Below are positions 22,795-34,782 of a stretch of DNA of 64,000 nt, in pieces (position 1 is the stretch's first letter; the number at the start of each line of letters is the position of its first letter). This DNA is from Quillaja saponaria (Eukaryota; Streptophyta; Magnoliopsida; Fabales; Quillajaceae): positions 16,597,994 to 16,661,993 of the forward strand of contig CM055614.1 of NCBI GenBank assembly GCA_029379385.1, in the 5' to 3' direction. The translations under genes and the position numbers were made by a program. A model generated the notes under the pieces. It was not told where the DNA came from and did not search any database. It was given only the letters and a program-made list of their open reading frames with translations.

Positions 22795-22985
22795 AGTCAC
22801 TATTTTGTATATGAAGGTTAGAGACGTTAAAGATGGATAATTTTGTAATTTGAAAACTATCTATGGAGATTGAAATGTTATCATAAATAGTAATCATACA
22901 ATTGGGGTTAGAGATATGATAAATAAATTATAATAGCATCTATTTTTAAAAGACTAACATCCTCACACACGTTCTCGCATGTGCT
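22795..22985 (+). repeat. Dispersed repeat, copy 2 (partner at 19863-20080)
   Basis: Same ordered blocks as copy 1, with an extra ~10-base insertion near 22885. By eye roughly three quarters of positions agree. Confidence 0.6.
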
Positions 22986-23406
22986 CGTATACTTTTTATT
23001 TTTAGGAAAATAGTGTAAAATTATTTATGAAGTATATTTCTATACTAGATTATCAAAATCTTTTCGAGACATACTCCTCTAAAAATACTCCTCTAAAAGG
23101 ATTTAGATCTCTTGTCCCATTATTATGTCCCCCTCTCTGTCCCTTTAATCAAAAAGTGACATGTGATATGTAAGTAATTTTTCCACTAACTCCAAATTAA
23201 CACGGTTTGATGTTGATTTATTTTTTAATTTTTTAAAAAAAGAGAGAAAAGAAACCTAAAAGCTACACATATCAAAAGAAAGAATTGCCAGTAAAATCTT
23301 CTTTCTTCTTTGCCTCCTTTTTTATTTTTTCTTCAACTTTAACTCAGAAGAAAAATGCCAATCTTTGTCACCTTTGTAGCCTAGATAGTGTATGTATCAG
23401 TTTCAA

Positions 23407-23449
<43 letters not shown>

Positions 23450-23849
23450 TTATTCTTTTGGGGTTTTAAGAAGACTACAACTGAAAAATCATAATGTTGA
23501 AGAGTTTTGTAGATCTAATTTTTGTGTTAGCTCAAAACATATAAGAATGAGAAAGACCACAATATTGACATTGACAAGAAGAGTAAATATGAGTTTTGTC
23601 TTTAAAAAAATTTAATTAATTTTCTCTTTTCTCCCCAGACAATCAATATGGACTCTTGACGGTAATAAAGATATCAATTTTAATTTCTTTATCATTTTTT
23701 TCTTGTTCTTTTTTTTATTTTTATTGTTTATAATAAATGATTATATAATTATTTGTTCTTTCTTGTTATGTGATTTTTTTTTTCCAATAACATTAACCTG
23801 ATCATTTATTTCAAGTTTAATCATTAAATTATTATTTTACTTTTTATAG
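22986..23849. other. AT-rich spacer with a long (TA)n microsatellite
   Basis: The (AT)n run lies at about 23412-23444. Otherwise there is T-rich low-complexity sequence and no supported gene. Confidence 0.6.
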
Positions 23850-25640
23850 GTTATCATGGATGTAGATGAAACTAATTGAGAAATAAACGTTAATTTGTGT
23901 CGAGGAGTGTAATTTGAAGATGCTGAGATTGTTGATGGACCTTTGGATATTGAAAACAAGATTGAGGCAATACAAGCTAAAATTTCAACTGATTAATTCC
24001 TAAAATGAAGATGGAATTTGAAACTAAAGATGATGTGTATAGATTCTATAATGCATATGCCTATAAGGTCGGGTTTAGTCTACGAAAAAGCAAAACACAT
24101 AAATACAATAATGAAAATATTATGGATGGAACCTTTTTTTTTTGTTTTGTTCTTGTGAAGGTTATTGTGCAAAAGATAAAAGAGAACTTGATCTAAAGTT
24201 TCTTGGGATAAGATTTAGCTTTTTATCAAAAATAAAAATTAATAGTCGCCAAACAGGTAAATATCATATTGTAGAATTTATTGTTAATCATACACATACA
24301 ACTACAACTCCTAGAAAAGTCATATACACATATCTCAAAGAAAACTAATTGAGAAAGCTGATAGTTCAGGAATAGCAACAGATAATGGTAAACATATAGA
24401 TGATAATTGGTTATACTTACTTTGGTGATTTTATTTGTTTTAATACAACATATAAGAAAAATCAAGAAGGTCAGCCTTCGGCAATGTTAGTTAGTGTAAA
24501 TCATTGTAGGCAATCTACTATTTTTGGTGCTGCATTGTTATATGATGAAACTACAAAAACTTTTACTTGGTTGTTTAATACTTTTGCTGGGGTTATGTTA
24601 GGAAAAAAGAAGAAGCTAAAGACCATTCTTACTAATCAAGATGCAGCAATTGCAAAAGTTTTAGCTTCTAAATGGGCAAAGACAACTTATCATCTACATA
24701 TTTGGCACTTGTACCAAAATGCTCAAAAAGACTTAGTAATGTATTTGAACAATTCAGTGACTTCGGTAAGGATTTTAAGAGTTGCATATGTGATTACGAA
24801 GAAGAAGTTGAATTCTTTGAAGCTTGAAAAAATATGATTGAGAATATAGTCTTACCAATAATGATTGGTTGAAACAAACATTTGCTTTAAGGGAAAAATG
24901 AGCATTAGTTTATTGCCGAGATCACTTTTATGGAGACATGTCTTAAACTCAGAGAAATGATAGTATGAACTCCACAAGTGTTTAAAAATTTTTAGTATGA
25001 GTTATGTAATACTCATGATTGTGGGATGGATATTTGTGGTAAGATTGGCACAGTGACATAATACAAAAACACCCATTTGGGAAAACATTTCCTTCACAGT
25101 GTGAAATATGACACATCAAATAGTATAGTACAGTGCAGTTATGGAAAAAATTGAATTTGCAGGAATTTTATGTCCACATACTCTAAAGGTTCTTTATTTA
25201 AGAAATATTATGAGAATTCATTCTATGTACGTAATAAAAAGATGCACAAAAAATGCAAAAAGAGGGAATATAAGAGTTACTATTGACATTGTCACCGTAA
25301 GGATCCAAAAGAAAGAATAGGTAATTGCTACATGTAGTTATGTAGAATGCAACCTCTATTAGCAACAAAAGCTGCTGAAATTGAATAGGCTTTACAAAAT
25401 TCTCTTATTGATCTGCAAAAAGATTCTAGAAGATGTAAATTCATGTTTCATGTCTAAGAGGTAAAAAAAAATGAGAAGAATATCAGCAACGACTCACAAT
25501 TTGATTGTAATGAAAGTGTTTCTTGTAACAATGATAAGCTTAATGTTAAGAGAATTAAAATCAAGAGAAGAGTTTGAAGGTAAATCTGCCAGGTCAAAAG
25601 GAGCTCTAGAGAAAGGTAAGAAGAAAAGAAAAAGAAAATT
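23850..25640 (+). pseudogene. FAR1/MULE-type transposase pseudogene
   Basis: The family descends from Mutator-like transposases; the host transcription factors FHY3/FAR1 are relatives. A FAR1 DNA-binding start is at 24005-24105 (FETKDDVYRFYNAYAYKVGFS). The MULE transposase core is at 24420-24760: FGDFICFNTTYKKN, IFGAALLYDETTKTFTWLF, TILTNQDAAIAKVLA and YHLHIWHLYQNAQK. It contains the expected FGD, DQDAA and WH motifs. The rest (24840-25440) is full of stops, though a DPKERIGNC-type tail and an AAEIE..ALQNSLIDLQ-like stretch remain. Early stops at 23878 and frame changes near 24140 and 24345 make it non-functional. Terminal inverted repeats were not found. Confidence 0.85.
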
Positions 25641-26352
25641 ATAAATAAAGATTTTCATTCATCAAATATATGTTCCACAAGTGCTCCTTTAGAGTTCAAT
25701 GATACATGTCTATGCCAATTGAATTAAATACATTACTTTATTCAACAAAAGCATTTTAATATTTTTAATTAATTATGCTTTTACTAATCTAAGATTTGAT
25801 GAATACTTACAAATAATAAACAAGGAGGAAAAAAAAAGTGCAATACCAACCAAGTTCTTGCCTTTCTATATCTCTTATAACGGAACAAAACTTAGTTCAT
25901 ATACTTTCCACATGAGCATGTAATAATTTTTATTGTAATAAATTGTTTCTTGTTCTTTTTTTTTTCTTGTAAAAGAATTATAGTTCCATGATTAATTGAG
26001 CAATTTTTTTTTAATGCATAACTCATTTGATTAAAATACACAAAGTCATGAGCTCACTGCTAGATTTGAGCTCAAGTGCTAATTGTTTCATATAACAAGA
26101 TTTGTTCAACTCACAATCGTAAATCTCACAACAATCACAACTCAACAAGGTATTAATTTAATTTTTTTGGTCATTATAATATTTAGATTGATATTGGTAT
26201 ATCAGAATAATTTTTATTGTGATTTTCTTGATCTTGTGATACTAGTTACTAATATATGGTGATTGTTCTTCAATCAAGAAACCAAATAAAAAAGCAAGTA
26301 TGGTTGAGTTGTTACAAGTACATATAGTGCACAATCTTTGTGTCCCAAAAGG
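25641..26352. other. AT-rich spacer downstream of the FAR1-type pseudogene
   Basis: No coding sequence recognised. It may hold the 3' terminal repeat of the MULE, which I could not locate. Confidence 0.5.
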
Positions 26353-26365
26353 GCCAAACTCTCAC

Positions 26366-26544
26366 CCAAAGATAATTGGTATTAGTGGTAAGCAAATTGT
26401 GACCCTAAGAGAAGGCCAAAAGTTCGAATCCTAGAGTTACTCCTTTTAGGAGGGTCAGCAACTATATCGCTCTTTAAACCCGAGGGATTAATCTGACAGT
26501 AATGCCTTTGGAAAAACCCGATAAACCCAAAAAAAAAAAAAAAA
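26366..26544 (+). mobile_element. tRNA-derived SINE with poly(A) tail and target duplication
   Basis: A box TTAGTGGTAAGC (26380) and B box AGTTCGAATCCTAG (26431) are RNA polymerase III internal promoter elements. The 3' half has GGGATTAATCTGACAG and ends in a 16-base A tail. Flanks GCCAAACTCTCAC (26353-26365) and GCTAAACTCCCAC (26545-26557) form a 13-bp target duplication with two differences. The whole unit is 179 bp, normal for plant SINEs. Confidence 0.88.
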
Positions 26545-26557
26545 GCTAAACTCCCAC

Positions 26558-26897
26558 AATTTTAGCTAATTAAGAAAATATGTTTCCTATTTGTAAGGAC
26601 AACTACCACCAATACCAAATCTTGCCTTCAATGAAATAAACATCTTACTTGATTTGTTCTTTTTTATTTAATTATTATCACATTTCTATATTGTATAGCT
26701 CTAAAACAAAAGGCTGAGTCATTTTTTCTGCTTTCTTGTTAAAGACTACAAATATTAAAGAATTACTGTCCACTTTTATTTCGAATCTATATATATTATT
26801 ACTTGATGTTTCTGTAAGCAGTCAATTGTAAGATACAATATAAAAATTAGGAATTATAAAGATTGGTTACGTTGTTGTAAGAAATTCACATTGTTTG
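26558..26897. other. AT-rich spacer
   Basis: Nothing recognised between the SINE and the next LTR. Confidence 0.6.
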
Positions 26898-28989
26898 TGT
26901 CACACCCTACACGGAGGTATGATTCGTTGGAGGAATGGTAACCTAAAACCTTCGTAACTCTGAGGTCAAATAAAAAATAATGCACACAAACACAAAAAAT
27001 AAAAAAAAATAAAAAATCCATGTAACCTTTTGTAAAAGTGAAATTATATATATATATATACATATGTTTATTGAAAGATAGTTTTTTAAAAAATTGGGCA
27101 GAGTTTTTTCGTAAAGTGGAACATCCTCGAATAATACAAATAAAACATCATCTTGATTTACAACATACCCACAGGGAGCTTCGCTTCGACAAAATAAAAG
27201 AAAAACCACAAGAGACAATGTCCAACAAACCAAAAATACATAACATTATGCCCTAAAGTGACTTCAGTCTTTAAAACTTGGGCTTCAAGTATATATCCTT
27301 TTCAACAATACCTTGCCACAATAGCTTCCGACAAGTCAAGATCCTATTGGAGGAGGCGAAGAAGAACTGGAGCTAAAAAAAAAAACATAAATGAAAGAGG
27401 AGTGAGTCATATAAACCCAGTGAGTGAAAGATGTACCCAAAGGGTAATAACATCAACCATCATATAATTATGAAGCATTCTCTTACTAAACTCATATTGA
27501 CATATCTCACTATGCAATTAAGCAAATAATCAAATCTCAAACCAATCAAGCAAAGCAACCAAGGGCCAATAATCATAGTAACTCAACTCCCGCACACCAT
27601 ATATATATCTTCTTCGGGGCACTTTTTGCTCTAGCACATCACATATATAATCTCCCATAATAACCTCCTGGGCTAAGTTACTCGAACATTTTGATCTGGA
27701 TAATCAAGTAAACAAATCCAATTTTCCTAGGTGCACCTGGATTTTAACTCACATTTAAAAATGAATTCTTTGGCCCTAACAATCACATACAAAACATTCA
27801 CATCATCACACAATACACTAAGTGATAAATTTACAAAGGTGTAGAGTTTTTATCACATTATTCTACTCAAAATACTAAAACATACCTTTATTCAACAATT
27901 ATATACATACACACAAACATTACCAAACACAACTAGTAGCTAAAATGTAGTGTCATTCACTCACAATTGTATGGCTATTGCTCAAGGCTTCTCCTAAAAT
28001 CCAAAAGGTTTGCCAAGTTAAATGTCGCATTTCGAAGCTAAAATTGCATTTTCCAAGTATCATTTAGTTTGTAAATTTCATAGGTTATAAACCCCTAATC
28101 ACAAAGACTTGAATATATAATAACTTTCGTTCATTAAATTATACTTAACCACTTTTAGGCATTTCGTCAAACACTTTAAGGGCACAATTAGTTCCCATTC
28201 CTGTGTAACTACCTTATTGTATGTAAACCAAGGAAAACTAACACACTTTCATAAAACCCAACTCTAATCATAATTCAAACATTAAATTAAAGTTGAATTA
28301 ATCCTTCAAATACAATTAAAAGCCTAAATCATGGAAGTTCAATAATAACCAACTAATTTTAAGATCATTCCTTTTTCATTAACAATTTACCCAACACTTT
28401 CACCTTTTGATCATACTCTTTCATTCACAACCCACTCAAAACCTACATCTAATCCTCAAGAGAAATAAAATAAAATAAAATAAATAAAATAATAATAAAA
28501 ACAAAACAAAAACAAAAAGGAAAAGGAATAAACTACAAGAAAACAAGAAAATTATTTGGATTTGAGGTAATTGCAAGCTACTCCAAACAAAAAGCTGGTC
28601 AAGTAGCTACTAGAAGCTAATGAAGGGGCTACTGGTGGCTATGGAGGTCCACGGCTGAGGCTGCCACCAAATTGAGAAGGAAGCAAGGTAGTTGGTGGAA
28701 CAAAGGGAGGAACCTAATTGCTTGAAGGACGAGGAATGAAAGGTTCATGAAATAGGAGAGGCAACTCACGGAAAGGAAAGAAAAAAGAGGAGGAAAAATC
28801 TAAGGAAAGGATAGAAAAAGAAGAAAAGAAATAGGAAAATAAGTAGGAAAAGAAAAATAAAAAGGGAAAGTGGGTATATTTTTTATGTTGTTTATTTATT
28901 TGATTGATTATTTTGTTTTTTATACCCAAAAGTACTAACTTTTCCTTTTTACTTCCTAAAACTTACCATTATGATACTGGGTTATAACA
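26898..28989 (-). mobile_element. Solo LTR (type A, 2092 bp)
   Basis: The minus-strand start is TGTTATAACCCAGTATC at 28989 and the end GTAGGGTGTGACA at 26898. Flanks GTTTG (26893-26897) and ATTTG (28990-28994) are a 5-bp duplication with one difference. No primer site or internal sequence adjoins either end. Several blocks, such as ATTTAGTTTGTAAATTTCATAGG, are identical to the split LTR at 3454-8159 (see 4681-4704). Confidence 0.85.
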
Positions 28990-29647
28990 ATTTGATATAT
29001 TTTTAACACAAAAGTCTGCGTTCCCTATGTTGAAGATTTTTAAGACAATTAATGCTAACCATATTTTTCACACCGAAGTCTGCCTTCCTTGTATAAGTTT
29101 GCAAGAAGGTATAATAAACCATAAAATTAGAATTTTGAGCATATGCTTACTAACTTGGTGGTTATCCTTTGTAGTGAATGTCAAAGTTTCACAAATGCTT
29201 CTTGTTATGAGGGAGATCTCATTAGGATGCGTTGCTTTTCTCTTCACTTGCATCATCTGGATATTTTCTTCAATATTAGTAAGGATGTATAATAGGAATA
29301 TACCTAAAAAAACTTGATACTATGTAAAATTAAAGAGAAATCTTGTGTGATGCTTGTTCCTTTTACTACCAACCTAGTTATGAGATTGATCATTTAGAGG
29401 TTAATGAGGTTGACATAGATTGTGCTAGAATTCATAGAAGATAAACACAAATATCCTTCCATAAAATAATCAGTTCCGTAATTAAGTTGATGAAGACAAA
29501 AATTAAAAGACCAGGAAAAAAATAGAATTAATTGCTTACTTATATATGTTTTGACAGTTAAAAATGTTATAATAACTACAAGAGGAGAAGATTTATTAAA
29601 CCATTTTTCCTCATCCACAGATTCTGCAAGTTTTTTCCAAAGTGTGG

Positions 29648-29795
29648 CTCATAGTATATCGATGTGGATAAAGAAAATTATAATTTGATTTCTTGGGTTA
29701 CGTTAATTTATTGTTTAGTTATAATAGCTCTTAAGCTTCACGCAGAGCAATTGGCTAAAGAAGATATTGAAAACTATGATAATTTATTGGATCTA
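29648..29795 (+). repeat. Diverged duplication, copy 1 (partner at 31027-31168)
   Basis: Both copies share GATATTGAAAACTATGATAA, AATTTATTGTTTAGTTATAATA and GGATA(A/T)AGA.AAAG in the same order. Copy 1 is part of a 71-codon open frame (29664-29879) with no recognised domain. Copy 2 is closed by stops. Confidence 0.75.
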
Positions 29796-31026
29796 TATAA
29801 TTTGTCTGCCACCAGACAAAATCTAATAAGGCAAGCACTGGCAAGTTTTTCTTTAATTTTACAACACAATCCTATGTGATTATATGTTTGATTTTTTTTG
29901 ATATGACCTTGCTAATCCATTTGTTTCCTACATGTAAAGTGGTTAGTGAGGTTGAAGAAACTTCATAAATAAAGATAAACATCAAAGATTTGAGGATTTT
30001 TTTGTGCAACCTTTATTATATGTCAACTAGTTGTGAAGCATGAATACGAGAAAAAAGTAGTAACTAGTAAGAAAAGAGCGGACAATGAAACAGGAACCTG
30101 ACCAAGAGTTTAGAAATAAGTCTACTTATAACTTGGAGTAAATTACTTAATTAAAAAATAATTATGTAATATAAACTAAATTTTATTTAGAAATTATACA
30201 ATTAGAATTTATAAGTATAAAAACTAAAATTATAAAAAAAAATTATATGTAAGCCAGTCAAATGACAAGAAAATAAATATAGTTAAGTGTAAGTATTATT
30301 TCTAAATTTTATCATTTCATTTAGTTAATATATATAATTTAATAAATGACTGACATTAAACATGTAAAAAATATTATACATAAAATACAAATCACTCATA
30401 GATAAGTATTACATAATATTTTTTACACACACACATATATGTTTTTGGAATTGTGCACCTTTTCCTTAATGTTTATCATACATATTTGATACATTTTTGT
30501 TTCTAGAATGACAACTATTATATCCGGAAATAACATTTTGATTATTGTCTGCGTCCCATGCAATATCCACAACCCGTTTAATTACTAGCTTCTAACGTCC
30601 TACTTACACTATTCTCACAGCTTCAAGCACCCCAATTTGCTGATAATTCATCATCTCCCTTAGATCCTGCAATTATGTACCATCAAAAATATCCACATGC
30701 TGAAATCATATGATTATGCATTGGTTTTTTTATGTTCAGCTATACTTTTTATGGTAATGCTTCAGTATAAATGGATACTTAAATTTGAAATGTTTAGCTC
30801 ATTTCAAAACCTAATTATTTCTTAAGTTTATTATAAATTATTGATTTGGTGTGTTGCCTTCCCATTAAGTATGGGTTTAAACTAAAAGGAAAGGATTACT
30901 AACAAAATGACGATTTTCATCTTTGCACATTTAGTTTCCCTCAATTTTCTTTTTATTATGTTTATGTCTGGAAACTCATTTAGTGCTTTTGAATACTGCC
31001 TTGACATTACCATTCACCGGGTCCTA

Positions 31027-31168
31027 CAGTATACGGATATAGACAAAGAAAAGTGTAATTAGGTTTCTTTGATGACGTCAATTTATTGTTTAGTTATAAT
31101 ATCTTTTAAACTTCAAGCAAAGTAATTGGCTTAAGAAGATATTGAAAACTATGATAAGTCATTGATAT
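31027..31168 (+). repeat. Diverged duplication, copy 2 (partner at 29648-29795)
   Basis: Aligned by eye over about 140 bases, with roughly 80-85% agreement. Confidence 0.75.
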
Positions 31169-32089
31169 AATATAATTAAAGAATCACATACATGAATTTA
31201 GAACACAATTTATCATAATAGACGTGCATCTAATTGAGCCATGGCAGTAGAATAGTTAAATCCTCAAACAAGCATGCATTGATTGAATCCTTATGATAAC
31301 TTGGTCTTCCTCTTCGTACTACATATTTACTGACAGCTTTTAATAGAGAAAGTTACATTGATTTAGAAAGGAGAGGGGTCCTAGTAATTTATGATTAAAT
31401 CCTAAGAGTTCTCCCATTAAAGACTTCTTCAGGTACTTCGCTTATACTTATTGTCAACTCACATCATATACAATTATGTATGCTTGAGCCCTAACCAACT
31501 AGACTCTATCAAGCTTGCTTCAATTGGATCAAACCTTAACATATTTTATTAAAATCAAAACTATACAACCAATGATAGCCTATATTTACAATTTGTAATA
31601 TTCTCCCATGTGAGAAACGTTAATTGTAGTTCTAAAATATTTTGAAATTTTATTTTAGAAAACGATAATAAGGGTAAGGTATAACTTTTCTATGGCCACA
31701 ATTAAAAAAAAAAAAAAAAAAAAAGTCCTGAATGCACCTCAAACAATCTAACTCAACAAGTTATCAATATCAAATTATGGCAATTATTGGCCTGAAACAA
31801 GACCAATCCATGTTTACAAATGCCAACAAGCTAATTGACAAAGATATAGACGTGGTAGTGTAGCAAGAAAATGACATCCAACTATGATCAATATATACTA
31901 TTTTTCATTGTCTTTCTTCTGAGCGATTTCATTAAAAACCAAATGCTTCAAAGAAGCATTAGAAAACGCATGGATAAGTATCTGTGTCTTCATTTTCAAA
32001 TTCTTTTTAACTATCAGCATTTGTATTTCCTGAGTGTTTGAATGTTATTCGAAGATGAGGATAGGGTAAAATATTATAGTAGTGTTAAG

Positions 32090-32455
32090 TCTAGATTTGA
32101 TTAGTGAAGAGGGCACTCTTATCAACCTTGAAAAACTATGATGATCAAGTGAATATAATCAGAGTAAATAAGTGAAAAAGCTATGTGTAAATGTGTGAGA
32201 TAACATCATTATCTTTCGGGTTTCATTTATTTTATATATAATATCATGGACAACAGGATTGTGCCATGTGCCATGTGTGATAACATTAATCAAATAATTA
32301 TGGAGGCTGTTACAATTATAACAAGACATTATGATATCTGATATAATATTAATAGCATAATTATGATAATAGTTATAATTCAGATTATATTATTATACAT
32401 TAATTAGGCCATTTGTAAAAATATAATTAGATTTGTACAATCCAGTATTATAACT
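32090..32455 (+). repeat. Dispersed ~370-bp repeat, copy 1 (partner at 39548-39965)
   Basis: Shared ordered blocks are ATTTGATTAGT.GAAG, AATCAGAGTAA.TAAGT, ATATATAATATC.TG, GGATTGTGC, AATTATGG..G and AAAATATAATTAGATTTGTACAATCC. The unit is unidentified. It may be part of an LTR or another non-coding element. Confidence 0.7.
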
Positions 32456-34782
32456 ATTCCTTCAAAAAAACGAGTTTAAGGAATGTAGGAACTTGAATTA
32501 GATGTTGAGGAAATCTCGTTTGGAATGAGTACTTTAAAATAAATGGACCATATACATGGGTCATATTCCTCGTTTGTGAGGTGTAGTTCTTAAACTTACT
32601 ACATTATGAAAATGTTTATCACTGGTGTGATGCTTTCTCGGATAGTTGTAACAATGTTGTGTTGTTTTTGTTTTTGCAGTGGTAGATTATCATCTAATGC
32701 TTTTGAAAATTTATTAAATCAACATATGTAAAAATATATTTCTTAAAAGAATAATCAATAAGATTTTTAATATAACTTGTATAAACTCTTGGTGTACCCA
32801 AAGTGTTGTTCGATTAAGTTGATGATTTGACTCATAGTAATATATATGTACTTGCATGTGGGAGGAATATTTTTTCTTTCATGATTGTAATTTTTTAACT
32901 TAAGGGAGTTTTGCTTTTTTGTCCTAAGCTATATGCTATACCCTTACTCCATCATTAGTTGAAATAAATAGTACTTTCTAAATAAAATATTGTAAACATA
33001 AATATTTAAAAAAAAAGAAAAGAAAATTCTTCATGGAGAAATAATCCGAGCAATGAACAACAAAATCTTGCACTTAAACATACGCCAGCTACTAAACACC
33101 AATCACCAAACTACCTTCCATATAAAAATTATCACAAATATGCATTATTATTTGATGTAAATAATTATTTTTAAAGGCCAGTTGTAAGGTGGTGTGTTTA
33201 ATAAATTCTTATAAAAATTTGTAAGGGCATAGAAGCCGACAAGTACCCATTGTAAGCAACCAAATCCATGTCATAGATAATAAAACAAGCATGTCACACA
33301 TTCATATAAACACCAACCACGTCAACGATAGGATCCCTACCCAAACAACAACCATAAACCACTATAGAGATTCTAAGAAATCATGTAATTCGAGATTCAA
33401 GCATATTATGCAAGTAATAATGATTGAGCAAATAATCTCGAGATATGCATAGTAAAATTTGTAATTTGGAATCTCAAGCATGTAGTATTGTTTTCCAAAT
33501 AATAATGTTGTAATTAATTTTGACTAGCATGTAATCACATAGATAATATAGGCAATTTCTATAAGAATATAAATTATAGGGTCAATTTGTGATAAAAGAG
33601 AATTATAAGGCAATTATATGAAATATAAACACTTTTGGGCCTACTTTCGAATATATGAGATTTTTAAGTAATTTTTGTTAGTATTAGTGTTCAAGAATCA
33701 ATCAATAGTAAGTTGTAATAGCCCATTCATTTGTATTTATGCTTGACATTATATTATCTAGACATTTTTTGTATGTGTTTAAATGAGATTTACCATACCC
33801 ATATTTAAAGTTTCTAGAATAATAAACGTGTATGCATGGTTACGATGTTGATCATAATTGTGAGATGTGTCATATATATTGTATTATCCTAAAACATTTA
33901 TAGTCAATGAATTATCAATTATAAGAATATTGATGATTCTTCAAGACTAGCATATGTCATGCTATTATCTTATGAAGAAAGTAGTGATCTCATAACAACA
34001 AGCATGATGATGCTTAGATAAACATGCTCGTTAGTTGAAAAAGTATACCGAATTAATCCACACTAAGAACCCATTAAGAGCCTTCACTTACATATTAATG
34101 GAAGTTCTCAAAGTGTTGGTGGTGTAAATAATCATTTGACTTAAAATCATCTTAGTATCTTATATGTGAATTTACATGTTTTGATATAACTTCACTTGTC
34201 ATGGTAAAAGAAAGATACATGTGTGATAATTGGATATGTAGTGAAGCATATGAAGATAGTTGAAAGAATTGACAAAGAACTCATAATCCTCAGTAAAGAG
34301 GAGGAACATTCCATGACCTCTTGCAACTTGCAACAAGTATGTCTTGTTGCAGGAATCTTTGGAAAGTGAAAGAGATTAAAAAAAATTATTTTGTTAAATC
34401 TCTTTGAGGAACAAAATGTATACTTGGTTTCAAGTAATAATTGATTTAGACAAAGTTATGGTTGACACTAGAATCCATGCCCTATGTCTAACTTGGGATA
34501 TGAACGATGAATGGGTTGAATACACAATAGCCAAGAACTGAAAGGTTTGATCAATGTTTCTTAACTTCACTTATACTTGGGAGGTCATTATACATTGCTA
34601 GATGTCAATCTCTATCTTTAAATGTAAGTTGGTTGGTTTGTGAAAACCAATGTTGAATTAATAGAGTTTTAATTTAACCATTATTCTTTGAAAAGTATCC
34701 AATTACATTTATTGCCAACATACAAGAGAACCTAGTAGGTTGCACACTATAATAGATTTGGATTATGAACTTTAAAGGATTA

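Larger units (their letters stand above)
28995..34777. other. Long AT-rich region without a supported gene
   Basis: It holds two diverged duplications (listed separately) and fragments that look like old copia LTR or leader sequence. One is near 31600 (TATTCTCCCATGTGAGAAAC, a polypurine-tract-like block on the minus strand); the other is 34010-34720. A 20-base A run lies at about 31704-31723, and a (TA)n run at 34880-34904 lies in the neighbouring LTR. No complete coding sequence or RNA gene was seen. Confidence 0.6.

Noticed and set aside
29027..29317. 96-codon plus-strand and overlapping minus-strand open frames
   Set aside because: No domain was recognised in either, and they are antisense to each other.
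31590..31640. Copia polypurine tract on the minus strand (TTTCTCACATGGGAGAAT)
   Set aside because: No LTR edge or pol sequence adjoins it, so it could be chance.
34010..34730. Possible copia LTR/leader
   Set aside because: The composition and a few phrases look like LTR sequence but no ends, primer site or coding could be placed.
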